Part shown: piece by piece, positions 5,755 to 13,023 of the stretch
How positions within the stretch are numbered: position 1 is the first letter of the stretch
Layout: each line of letters opens with the position of its first letter
Assembly: GCA_009783135.1 (NCBI GenBank)
Contig: WRHS01000029.1
Span: 1-14,902, forward strand
Direction: 5' to 3'
Length of the DNA: 14,902 bases
Source: Dehalococcoidia bacterium
GTDB lineage: Bacteria > Chloroflexota > Dehalococcoidia > Dehalococcoidales > UBA1222
The notes under the pieces: model-generated
What the model saw: only the letters and a program-made list of their open reading frames with translations
Databases searched by the model: none
Told to the model about the DNA's origin: nothing
Position numbers and translations under genes: made by a program

Positions 5755-6474
5755 CTAAGGTCTCTTGCTGTTTGCTTTCCATGTCTCAATTAGTTTTCCA
5801 GCCTCTGCTTTGGGCTCGTCGGCCTCGGATATAGCTGATACCACAAAGAACCCCCCAACGCCCGTTCTGGCGAGTTGTGGAATATCTGCCAGTTTGACCC
5901 CGCCCCCCACAACAACCGGAATTGGGCTGAGTTTGGTCAGTTCGGCAATGTCATCAAAGCTTCTGGTGAGTATTTTGCCATCTGCGCCTGCACCGCAATC
6001 ATGTTTGGTAGGCGTTTCATGAAGTGGCCCTGCTCCAAAGTAGTCAATTTGCCTAACATCTGCTGTTTTAACGTAGTCAAACAACTCGGTGGTTTTAGCC
6101 GACAACCCTATAACGGCGTTATCTCCCAGATACTTACGGCATACCTCAACCGGTATATCAGATTGCCCGACGTGGATTCCATCAACTTTATGCCCCTGCT
6201 CTCTTGCAGCTAAAACGACATCAAGCCGGTCATCAACCAGCAGCGCGACTTCGTTGGATCTGCCGGCATCGGCAATAATATCGGCTGATTGCCGCACCAG
6301 AGCAATCAGCTCACGTGCTGACGCCGTTTTGGAACGGATTTGAATGCATGTAAACCCCGCCTCAACAACGTCTTTGATTATCGGTGCCACGGGTCTGCCC
6401 TTTGTATTTTCGGGGCCGACCACAAAATATGCCGAAATATCAAAACTATTACGCATATTCTTAGTGCTTTTCAT
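5755..6474 (-). CDS. thiE: Thiamine-phosphate synthase (ThiE)
   Basis: ThiE joins HMP pyrophosphate and thiazole phosphate (HET-P) to form thiamine phosphate in the cytoplasm. The 239-residue TIM barrel shows the family landmarks in order: QIRSKTASARELI, LLVDDRLDVVLA, VDGIHVGQSDIP (HxGQxD, pyrimidine and Mg2+ site), IGLSAKT, YFGAGPLHETPTKHD (the GPxxxTxTK phosphate-binding loop) and PVVVGGGV near the end. The length is close to normal, with a slightly long N-terminus. ATG 6474 overlaps the upstream gene by 14 nt. ATG 6456 (Met7) is an equally good start, 4 nt after that gene's stop. It closes the cluster thiM-thiamine-binding protein-thiE. No TPP riboswitch precedes the cluster. Confidence 0.93.
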   Translation of the reverse strand: MKSTKNMRNSFDISAYFVVGPENTKGRPVAPIIKDVVEAGFTCIQIRSKTASARELIALVRQSADIIADAGRSNEVALLVDDRLDVVLAAREQGHKVDGIHVGQSDIPVEVCRKYLGDNAVIGLSAKTTELFDYVKTADVRQIDYFGAGPLHETPTKHDCGAGADGKILTRSFDDIAELTKLSPIPVVVGGGVKLADIPQLARTGVGGFFVVSAISEADEPKAEAGKLIETWKANSKRP

Positions 6475-6766
6475 CCAAAATACTGTTTAATTTCTCAACC
6501 TTTATGTCAAGCATATTGGTAAACCCGGGGCGAATGTCGGCTTTCAGCACGACCTCTGTGCGGATACCTTTCTGTGCCAGCACAAATGTTGCGTCCTTTA
6601 CCACCCGCATAACATCGTCCCATTCGCCTTCAATCTCGGTAAACATAGAGGTGGTCCGATTCGGCAGTCCGGAGTTGCGGATTACCCGAACGACTTCCGC
6701 TACATCTTGTGAAAGCTCCTCTCCAACGCCAACTGGTGCAATGGCAACAGCGATCAATATGTTCAT
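6461..6766 (-). CDS. MTH1187-family thiamine-binding protein
   Basis: The 101 residues fit the MTH1187/YkoF-like thiamine-BP family (ferredoxin-like fold): MNILIAVAIAPVGVGEELSQ, VRVIRNSGLPNRTTSMFTEI and VLKADIRPGFTNMLDIKVEK are the typical blocks. Family members bind thiamine or its pyrimidine moiety and are thought to act as small cytoplasmic carriers or buffers; structures show oligomers. The start ATG lies 2 nt after the thiM stop, with GGAG inside the thiM end 8 nt upstream, and the stop overlaps thiE. Being locked between thiM and thiE argues strongly for a role in thiamine salvage here, either handing over intermediates or sequestering product. This role is inference; the family match is clear. 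Confidence 0.85.
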   Translation of the reverse strand: MNILIAVAIAPVGVGEELSQDVAEVVRVIRNSGLPNRTTSMFTEIEGEWDDVMRVVKDATFVLAQKGIRTEVVLKADIRPGFTNMLDIKVEKLNSILDEKH

Positions 6767-6768
6767 GC

Positions 6769-7602
6769 CTAAATCTCCTCTATTTCAAAATGGTTATTCG
6801 CAACATCCTCAGGTGTCGCTTTATATAATTCGTCGATAAACTCGCTTTGAAAACTTCCCGGTCCTGTGGCTTTTTGTTCGGCGCGCTGCCCTGCCAAATT
6901 GTAGATGGCGCTTGCGCTAAGTGCTGCAACAAACGGGTTTGCCACCGCAGCAAACACGGCAGCTACGCCGCCCAGCGAGCAGCCTGCGCCGGTTATTTTC
7001 TCAAAGTAATGCGAGCCACCGTGAGAGAAAACCACCACTGAGCCGTCTGTGACCAAATCGGTCGCCCCAGACACAGCCACAGCGCCGCCCGTCCATTTAG
7101 CCAACGCAATCGCCGACGCTTTTGCAGAAGAGACTGCGTCGGTTGAGTCAACGCCGCGGACATTGGACTTTGTGGCTTTATCAAGCCCCCACAAGCCAGC
7201 AAGCGCTATAATTTCCGATGCATTGCCGCGGATAATACTGGGCTTATATGCCTTAAATTGCGTCAGTATGCAGCTTCTAAGCGTCCCGATGCCGACAGCT
7301 ACAGGGTCCAAAACCCAAGGCTTGCCGAACTCGTACAGTTTCCCTGCGATATGGGGTAATGACTGCTCGTAGAGGGGAATGATAGTGCCAATGTTTATGT
7401 AGAAAGCTCCACCGACACCGGACAGGAATTCCCCCTCATCAGCTAGATACACCATAGCAGCTGAGCCGCCGACGGCAAGCTGTGCATTTGCCACAAAGTT
7501 GATGGTTACCGAGTTTGTGACAGACCCGACCAGAGGATTTGTCCTTCTGACGGCATCAACGGCACAAACAATCTGTTCTTGAATTTCGTTCTTATTTATC
7601 AT
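6769..7602 (-). CDS. thiM: Hydroxyethylthiazole kinase (ThiM)
   Basis: ThiM phosphorylates salvaged 4-methyl-5-(2-hydroxyethyl)thiazole using ATP, feeding ThiE. The ribokinase-like protein shows VTNSVTINFVANAQLAVGGS (substrate region), KPWVLDPVAVGIG, IRGNASEIIAL, RGVDSTDA, AVSGATDLVTDG and the catalytic ITGAGCSLGG with the conserved Cys before the active-site region. The length of about 277 is normal. I chose ATG 7602 because GGA lies 7 nt upstream; ATG 7608 and TTG 7614 are in frame and would add 2 or 4 residues. It follows hflX by 8-20 nt, leaving no room for a TPP riboswitch, so any thiamine control must act elsewhere. ThiD, which would supply HMP-PP, is not in the window. Confidence 0.93.
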   Translation of the reverse strand: MINKNEIQEQIVCAVDAVRRTNPLVGSVTNSVTINFVANAQLAVGGSAAMVYLADEGEFLSGVGGAFYINIGTIIPLYEQSLPHIAGKLYEFGKPWVLDPVAVGIGTLRSCILTQFKAYKPSIIRGNASEIIALAGLWGLDKATKSNVRGVDSTDAVSSAKASAIALAKWTGGAVAVSGATDLVTDGSVVVFSHGGSHYFEKITGAGCSLGGVAAVFAAVANPFVAALSASAIYNLAGQRAEQKATGPGSFQSEFIDELYKATPEDVANNHFEIEEI

Positions 7603-7622
7603 TTTCATATCCAAATAGAATT

Positions 7623-8801
7623 TTACGGCGGCAGCACAGGCTGTTCCGCATCACTTTTAAGGGCTTGGGCGACCTGCTCACTAATTTTTTGGGTTAGCTT
7701 TTTCAGCCCCCATTTCTTTTCAGCTGATATCAGGACGGTGTCGTCGTTTTCACCTGCCATATCCGATAAAAACTCCAGTGCCTGCGCCTCATCCCAGCTT
7801 TCATTTTCCCCCAGCAGCATATCAATTTTATTCAGGACAGTCAGGCGTGGTTTGTTCTCAAGTTTTAAATCGCCTAAAATGCCCTCCACAACCGCATTCT
7901 GTTCTGCAGCGTTATGTGAAGTCATATCCACGACATGCAGCAGCACGGTGGCCTCGGTCAACTCCTCCAGCGTTGCGCTGAACGCTTCCACCAGTGTGGT
8001 AGGCAGTTTGCGAATAAAACCGACGGTATCAGAAAGCAATATTGTGCTCAGGTCAGGCAGAGTCAGCCGCTTGGTGGTAGGATCAAGTGTGGCAAAAAGC
8101 TTATTCTCCGCCAGCACGCCTGCCTGGCTTAGCGCATTGAGCAGTGTGCTTTTACCGGTGTTGGTATAACCTACAAGGGCTACTATTGGTATGCCGCTGC
8201 GGCGGCGTTTGTCGCGATAGAGCATGCGATGCTTGCGCACCTCACGCAGTTCCTTTTTGAGTTTGCTGATTTTATTGCGGATTAGTCGTTTGTCCGTCTC
8301 AAGCTGTGACTCACCGGGTCCGCGCGTGCCGATACCGCCTCCCAGACGCTCCAGATGACTCCACTGCCCCGACAGGCGCGGCATTAGATACTGGTGCTGC
8401 GCAAGCTCAACCTGAAGCTTGCCTTCGCGCGTATGCGCGTGGCGTGCAAAAATATCCAAAATCAAAGCCACGCGGTCAATGATTTTGATTTTTAGCACAT
8501 GCTCAAGCGCGGTCTGCTGCCTTGGAGAGAGTTCATCATCGAAAATTATCAGGTCCCAGTCGGCGCTCTGCCGCTTGTGAACCAACTCATCCAGTTTTCC
8601 TTTGCCCAAATAGGTAACGTAATGCGGCATGTCCAGCTTTTGAATCAAACGTCCTGATACCTGGGATCCGGCCGTTTTTGCCAGCTGCGCCAACTCCTCC
8701 AGCGACTCTTCCTCTGTCCAGCCGTCGCGTGAGCCTGTATCTACACCTACAAGGAATGCTTTTTCAACAGCAGCCTTGGTATTGAAAAATGTTTTGGATA
8801 T
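7623..8801 (-). CDS. hflX: GTPase HflX, apparently with a non-AUG (ATA) start
   Basis: HflX is a GTPase that binds ribosomes, splits stalled or idle 70S particles and is linked to stress recovery. Blocks seen: the N-terminal VEKAFLVGVDTGSRDG, the HflX domain with YLGKGKLDEL and FDDELSPRQQ, the glycine-rich LGGGIGTRGPGESQLETDKR, then the G domain with GYTNTGKST (G1), DTVGF (G3), NKIDM (G4) and ISAEKKWG (G5 region). The first canonical start, TTG 8693, would remove the conserved KAFLVGV strand. Coding sequence continues upstream without ATG, GTG or TTG to ATA 8801, placed 9 nt after AGAGG; this gives 392 residues. I take ATA, or an ATG-to-ATA change, as the start. It begins 13 nt after the dapL stop. 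Confidence 0.9.
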   Translation of the reverse strand: MSKTFFNTKAAVEKAFLVGVDTGSRDGWTEEESLEELAQLAKTAGSQVSGRLIQKLDMPHYVTYLGKGKLDELVHKRQSADWDLIIFDDELSPRQQTALEHVLKIKIIDRVALILDIFARHAHTREGKLQVELAQHQYLMPRLSGQWSHLERLGGGIGTRGPGESQLETDKRLIRNKISKLKKELREVRKHRMLYRDKRRRSGIPIVALVGYTNTGKSTLLNALSQAGVLAENKLFATLDPTTKRLTLPDLSTILLSDTVGFIRKLPTTLVEAFSATLEELTEATVLLHVVDMTSHNAAEQNAVVEGILGDLKLENKPRLTVLNKIDMLLGENESWDEAQALEFLSDMAGENDDTVLISAEKKWGLKKLTQKISEQVAQALKSDAEQPVLPP

Positions 8802-8805
8802 AGTG

Positions 8806-8816
8806 TTGTGCCTCTT
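8806..8816 (-). promoter_or_regulatory. Ribosome-binding site for hflX that points to an ATA start
   Basis: AAGAGG (about 8811-8816) overlaps the dapL stop codon and lies 9 nt before ATA 8801. No ATG, GTG or TTG follows within reach in the hflX frame, so the site decides the start position for an otherwise start-less reading frame. Confidence 0.5.
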
Positions 8817-10002
8817 AGCGTTTAGACTTAAAACGGTTATGGCTATCCTGCCATGACGACAGCTTGGAAAGAGCCTTTACCAGCGCAGCATCATGCAGCG
8901 TCAGTGACAGCCTTACAAAACCCTCGCCGCTTGGACCGTATCCCGTGCCGGGTATGACCAGCACGCCAACCTGCTCAAGCAGGTCCGTGGAAAACTCAAG
9001 CGACGTATGCCCCGGCGGCACTTTGGCCCAAACATATAGGCTGGCTTTGGGCGTGTACACATGGCATCCTATGTCGTTAAGTACGTCTGTTACAAGGTCG
9101 CGGCGGCGCTGATAAATAGTGTTATGGGCGGCGATGGCATCCTGCGGACCGCTGAGTGCCTCTATGGCAGCATGCTGAATAGCCTGCGGAATGCCGGAGT
9201 CGAGGTTCGATTTAAACCTCTTCAATGCATCAATCATGCCGGCGTTGCCAACCGCCATTCCAATACGCCAGCCGGTCATGTTATAGCTTTTGGAGAGTGA
9301 GTGGAATTCTATGCCAACACCTCTTGCCCCGTCTGCCTGAAGGAAGCTTACAGGCTTGTAGTCGTCATAGGCAACCTCGGAGTATGGGTTGTCGTGGCAG
9401 ATGGCCAAGTCGTGTTTGGCAGCAAACTCGACAGCGCGTTTGAAGAAGTCCACGTCGGCTGTGGCACCAGTCGGGTTGTTGGGATAGTTTAGCCACAGCA
9501 CCTTTGAGCGTGCCAAGATGTCAGACGGAATGTCGTCGAAAGCCGGCAAAAAGGCGTTATCTTCCTTTAACGGAAGATAGTACGGCTCCCCGCCGGCAAG
9601 TTTGGTGCTGACGGAATAAACCGGATAAGCCGGATCAGGCACCAATGCCACGTCACCCGTATCAATCAGACAGAAAGATATATGCCCGATGCCTTCCTTG
9701 GAGCCAATGAGAGGCAACACCTCACTGTTCGGATCAAGTGTCACGCCGAAGCGCCTGTGATACCATGCTGCCATCGCCTGCCGCAGGGCAGGAAGCCCCT
9801 CTGTTTCGGGGTAGCGGTGGTTAGCCGGCTCGCGTGCTGCACTGCACAGCTTCTCTATAACATTGTCCGGCGTGGGAATGTCCGGATCCCCTATGCCGAA
9901 GCTGATAACCTCCTCCCCGCGGGTGCGTTTCTCAGCGATTTTTTTGTTGATTTCTACGAAAAGGTAAGGTGCCAGCTGATCCAAACGTTGTGATAATTTC
10001 AT
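8815..10002 (-). CDS. dapL: LL-diaminopimelate aminotransferase (DapL)
   Basis: DapL makes LL-2,6-diaminopimelate from tetrahydrodipicolinate and glutamate in one step, bypassing the succinylase/acetylase branches. The 395-residue fold-type I PLP enzyme shows SFGIGDPDIPTP, HRYPETEGLPALRQAMAAWY, LNYPNNPTGA (Asn176 region), CHDNPYSEVAYDD with Asp204 and Tyr207 for PLP, SLSKSYNMTGWRIG with Schiff-base Lys238, and a C-terminal GEGFVRLSLTL with the carboxylate-binding Arg. Related aminotransferases share these motifs. The DapL call is supported by the adjacent dapF, whose substrate is the DapL product. The start has AGGAG 7 nt upstream. The gene follows dapF by 33 nt. Confidence 0.88.
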   Translation of the reverse strand: MKLSQRLDQLAPYLFVEINKKIAEKRTRGEEVISFGIGDPDIPTPDNVIEKLCSAAREPANHRYPETEGLPALRQAMAAWYHRRFGVTLDPNSEVLPLIGSKEGIGHISFCLIDTGDVALVPDPAYPVYSVSTKLAGGEPYYLPLKEDNAFLPAFDDIPSDILARSKVLWLNYPNNPTGATADVDFFKRAVEFAAKHDLAICHDNPYSEVAYDDYKPVSFLQADGARGVGIEFHSLSKSYNMTGWRIGMAVGNAGMIDALKRFKSNLDSGIPQAIQHAAIEALSGPQDAIAAHNTIYQRRRDLVTDVLNDIGCHVYTPKASLYVWAKVPPGHTSLEFSTDLLEQVGVLVIPGTGYGPSGEGFVRLSLTLHDAALVKALSKLSSWQDSHNRFKSKR

Positions 10003-10035
10003 ATGTATGCTCCTATTGTATGCTTTGTAAGCGTG

Positions 10036-10881
10036 TTATTCCGGCCATTCACCGCTGAAAACCACCTCTGCCGGACCGGTAAGCAGAACGTCTTTGCCCT
10101 TACTCCACTCTACGCAGGCACTGCCTCCGGGGAGTAGGATTTCCACATTGTCGGCGCATAATCCTCTGAGTTGGGCGGCAACGGCAACAGCACAGGCGCC
10201 ACTGCCGCAGGCAAGGGTTTCCCCGGCTCCGCGTTCCCATACGCGCACCTCAATTTTATGACTGTCTAGCGCGCGTGCAACCTCAAAATTGGCACCTTTT
10301 GGAAACAAGGGATGCGTTGCCACGATAAGTCCGACGTCCTCAAGCGGGAAATTGCCCACCGGCTCGTCTGTGAAATACACAGCGTGCGGGTTTCCCATGG
10401 AAACAAAATTAAGCATTAAGCGGCGCCCGTGCACGTCCAGCGGCCAATCGCCTGTCATTATGTCAAACGTTTTACCGCAGCCGGCATCTGCTGCCACCGG
10501 AATGGCCGACAGACTGAACTCGGGCTGCCCCATGGCGACTTGGATTAAAGCGCTGTCCTCAATCAGCTTGGTTTGGCGCACGCCTGCCAATGTTTCAATT
10601 TTGAGCTCTTTGGTGTCGTCCTTTACCACATTGTCTGCCAAATAGCGTACAAAACAGCGCAATCCGTTGCCGCAAGCCTCGGATTCCGTCCCGTCAGGGT
10701 TGAACATGCGCATGAGGAAATCAGCCTTCTCGGATGTCTGCAATACGAGCAATCCGTCAGAGCCGACCCCGAAGTGCTGGCGGCACATTGCGACAGCCAA
10801 CTGTGCCCAGTCGCGCTCATTGCCCCTGCCGTCCAGCAGCACAAAATCGTTGCCAAGTCCCTGTAGTTTTGTGAAACGCAT
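10036..10881 (-). CDS. dapF: Diaminopimelate epimerase (DapF)
   Basis: DapF converts LL- to meso-diaminopimelate, the precursor of lysine and of DAP-type peptidoglycan, without a cofactor. The 281 residues contain both active-site cysteines: Cys70 in FNPDGTESEACGNGLRC and Cys225 in GAGETLACGSGACA. Other landmarks are KLQGLGNDFVLLD at the start, GVGSDGLLVL, and VSMGNPHAVYF. The length and order are normal. AAGG lies about 8 nt before the ATG, and the gene begins 13 nt after the miaA stop. Next to dapL it forms a two-gene path from tetrahydrodipicolinate to meso-DAP. Confidence 0.96.
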   Translation of the reverse strand: MRFTKLQGLGNDFVLLDGRGNERDWAQLAVAMCRQHFGVGSDGLLVLQTSEKADFLMRMFNPDGTESEACGNGLRCFVRYLADNVVKDDTKELKIETLAGVRQTKLIEDSALIQVAMGQPEFSLSAIPVAADAGCGKTFDIMTGDWPLDVHGRRLMLNFVSMGNPHAVYFTDEPVGNFPLEDVGLIVATHPLFPKGANFEVARALDSHKIEVRVWERGAGETLACGSGACAVAVAAQLRGLCADNVEILLPGGSACVEWSKGKDVLLTGPAEVVFSGEWPE

Positions 10882-10894
10882 TTGTAAAACCTTA

Positions 10895-11803
10895 CTATTT
10901 TATAAATTCACTGACTGCCACAAACGCACGCTCGTAGTAGTCCTCTGTGACATCAAACCAATGTATTGTAGCATTTTTTAGGCTGAACCAGTTATATTGC
11001 TGCCGCGCCAGCCTGTGGCTCTCGAATTTTATTTGCTGCACGGCCTCTTCTTGGCTAACTTTGCCATTCAGAAAAGATACCATCTGGCGGTATCCAATGC
11101 CTGACATGGCTGGGAGGTCTGCCTGGTACCCCTGCCCCAAAAGTCCACTGACCTCATCCGGCAGCCCCTGCTGCAACATGATATCCACACGCTTGTCAAT
11201 GCGGCTGTAAAGCGCATCACGCGGACAGGTCAGCCCTATGACCAGCTGCTCGAAAGAAGGCGCGAGCTTTGACGGCGGGGCGTTCTTTTGCGGCTGGTGT
11301 CCTATTTCAAGCGCGCGTATGACGCGTCTTACGTTGCGCGGGTCAATGCGCGCAGCCGCCTCGCTGTCCAATTGCTGCAATTCGGCATAGAGTTGCGCCG
11401 CCTCACCGCTTGCAGCACGCGCCTCAAGCTCGCGCCGCAGCTCTGCATCGGGTGCTACCTTCGGGATTTGCCAACCCTCAAGCACAGCCCATACATATAG
11501 TCCGCTTCCGCCGACCAATAACGGCAGTTTATGTCGTGCATTTATGTCATCTATAGCCTGATATGCCAACTGCTGGTATTGTGCCAAGCTGAAATCCTTG
11601 TCTGGTGCAACAATATCGATTAGGTGATGCCGGACCAGCTCCTGCTCGGTCTTAGTCGCCTTAGCCGTGCCGATATCCAGCAAACGATAAATCTGGCGGC
11701 TGTCGGCGCTGATAATTTCAGCATTAAGAGCACCTGCCAGCTTAAGCGCCAGTGCGCTTTTGCCGACCCCTGTTGGTCCTACGATTGTTACGACGCGCTG
11801 CAT
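10895..11803 (-). CDS. miaA: tRNA dimethylallyltransferase (MiaA)
   Basis: MiaA transfers a dimethylallyl group to A37 of tRNAs that read codons beginning with U. The 302-residue protein shows the P-loop GPTGVGKSA (residues 9-17, Lys15/Ser16), the catalytic ISADSRQIYRLLDIGTAKAT with Asp34, the VGGSGLYVWAVLEG block, and the RRVIRALEI segment near the tRNA-binding insertion. The C-terminal IGYRQMVSFLNG and RLARQQYNWF are also typical. The length is normal. It starts 21 nt after the tpiA stop and ends 13 nt before dapF. Gene order suggests it shares a transcript with both. Confidence 0.96.
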   Translation of the reverse strand: MQRVVTIVGPTGVGKSALALKLAGALNAEIISADSRQIYRLLDIGTAKATKTEQELVRHHLIDIVAPDKDFSLAQYQQLAYQAIDDINARHKLPLLVGGSGLYVWAVLEGWQIPKVAPDAELRRELEARAASGEAAQLYAELQQLDSEAAARIDPRNVRRVIRALEIGHQPQKNAPPSKLAPSFEQLVIGLTCPRDALYSRIDKRVDIMLQQGLPDEVSGLLGQGYQADLPAMSGIGYRQMVSFLNGKVSQEEAVQQIKFESHRLARQQYNWFSLKNATIHWFDVTEDYYERAFVAVSEFIK

Positions 11804-11824
11804 TACGCACTATTCCGGGAAGAG

Positions 11825-12589
11825 TTAGCCTTTGGCAGTTGATGCCTGCTTTACCATACTGACGAACTCATCCGCCTTGAGCGACGCTCCACCCACCAGT
11901 GCACCATCAATTTCCGGCTGGCTCACAAATTCGGCAATGTTGGCGCCATTGGCACTGCCGCCATAAAGAATACGGACCGACGCAGCAGTCGCCTCATCGA
12001 AAATGCCGGCAAGAGTGCGCCTGAGCATACCAATCGTGACATTGGCTTGCGCGCCGCCGGCGGCACGTCCCGTGCCAATAGCCCATATAGGCTCATAAGC
12101 CACAACCAACCCACGCGCCTCGGCAATGCTTATGCCCTCAAGCGACTGACGCAACTGCGCACCCAGCACGTCTTCCGTTCGTCCTGCGTCATTGTCCTCC
12201 AAACTCTCGCCTACGCATAACACGGGATTAAGAGCATGCTTTGCGGCCGCCTTGATTTTGCGGTTTACAATCTGATTGCTTTCTCCGAATAGGCCGCGGC
12301 GCTCGGAATGCCCAAGCAAGACATACTGGCACATACCAGCCAGCATGGCAGGTGAAATCTCGCCTGTGAAAGCTCCCTTGTCCTCAAAATATGTGTTTTG
12401 AGCACCAAGCCGTACGCCGCTGTTTTTGATAAGTTCTGATACCACTACTGTGGAAATAAATGGCGGACACAGCAGTACTTCTACCCCTGTTATGCCATCT
12501 AAGGCAGGCAAGAGCTGGCTCACCAGAGTCTGTGCCTCTCTTGGTGTGGTATTCATTTTCCAATTGGCTGCAATCATCACTTTGCGCAT
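11825..12589 (-). CDS. tpiA: Triosephosphate isomerase (TpiA)
   Basis: TpiA interconverts dihydroxyacetone phosphate and glyceraldehyde 3-phosphate. The 254-residue barrel has AANWKMN with Asn9 and Lys11, LLGHSERR with catalytic His94, VAYEPIWAIGTGRAA with catalytic Glu166 and the flexible phosphate loop, and ILYGGSANGANI near the end. All catalytic residues are present and the length is normal. AGG lies 8 nt before the ATG. It is the first intact gene of a closely spaced run extending to thiE, with a possible promoter immediately upstream. Together with apgM, it makes this a partly glycolytic locus. Confidence 0.97.
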   Translation of the reverse strand: MRKVMIAANWKMNTTPREAQTLVSQLLPALDGITGVEVLLCPPFISTVVVSELIKNSGVRLGAQNTYFEDKGAFTGEISPAMLAGMCQYVLLGHSERRGLFGESNQIVNRKIKAAAKHALNPVLCVGESLEDNDAGRTEDVLGAQLRQSLEGISIAEARGLVVAYEPIWAIGTGRAAGGAQANVTIGMLRRTLAGIFDEATAASVRILYGGSANGANIAEFVSQPEIDGALVGGASLKADEFVSMVKQASTAKG

Positions 12590-12614
12590 TTGACCATCCT
12601 TTAGAATATTATTC

Positions 12615-12644
12615 GTTCTACGCAGATTCCAACATTTGTTTCAA
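12615..12644 (-). promoter_or_regulatory. Possible sigma70 promoter upstream of tpiA
   Basis: TTGAAA (12644-12639) and TAGAAC (12620-12615), 18 bp apart, match the -35 and -10 consensus at five and four of six positions. They end 25 bp before the tpiA ATG, downstream of the DUF1905 pseudogene's stop. The match is moderate, but the position is right for transcription of the tpiA-to-thiE run. Confidence 0.35.
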
Positions 12645-12656
12645 TTTCATATTATG

Positions 12657-12924
12657 TCATATTTTGGCTTTTCTAGTCCTTGTTTCAAATGACACCATAA
12701 CTTCCAAGCCGCGAAATAGCCTTTCTTTTTCACGCACTTTAACAGGAAATGCGATAAAATGCGTACCATCGCCTTTTGGTAAAAGTGACGTAAGCAGTTA
12801 TTGCAATGAGCCCGCGATCTGCGAGATGTCCGAACGCTCTACTATAATCTGTCGGTACAGAAACGTAGTACCAGCCCTTTTCTCGTTCAAAAAGTTCAAC
12901 ATTAGCAGAGAATGTATTTTTCAT
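12657..12924 (-). pseudogene. Frameshifted DUF1905-family gene
   Basis: From ATG 12924 the first frame gives TFSANVELFEREKGWYYVSV and SRAFGHLADRGLIAITAYV, matching the first half of DUF1905 proteins, then drifts and stops at 12739. In another frame, shifted by one base, the sequence from about 12786 reads TSLLPKGDGTHFIAFPVKVR, then REKERLFRGLEVMVSFETRT, ending at TGA 12657: the second half of the same domain. The break falls near 12785-12795, where a few residues are also missing relative to what I expect, so a small deletion is likely. The combined product would be about 88 residues, a normal length. DUF1905 is a small beta-barrel family of unknown role. The stretch upstream (12925-13023) holds no gene and no clear promoter. 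Confidence 0.8.
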
Positions 12925-13023
12925 GGCTATCGTCTTGCAGTAACTATAACAACCAAATCTGAAGCATTATCTATCCCCCGAACTAAAGAAATGCTGTGTG
13001 CTGTGTGCCGTTCGCCGTATCAA

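Noticed and set aside
7603..7622. TPP riboswitch before thiM
   Set aside because: Only 8-20 bases separate hflX and thiM, far too few for the aptamer, and no THI-box-like pattern was seen.
7579..8169. 196-residue plus-strand frame opposite hflX
   Set aside because: It is a Ser/Cys-rich shadow of the hflX G domain on the other strand; hflX has all expected motifs.
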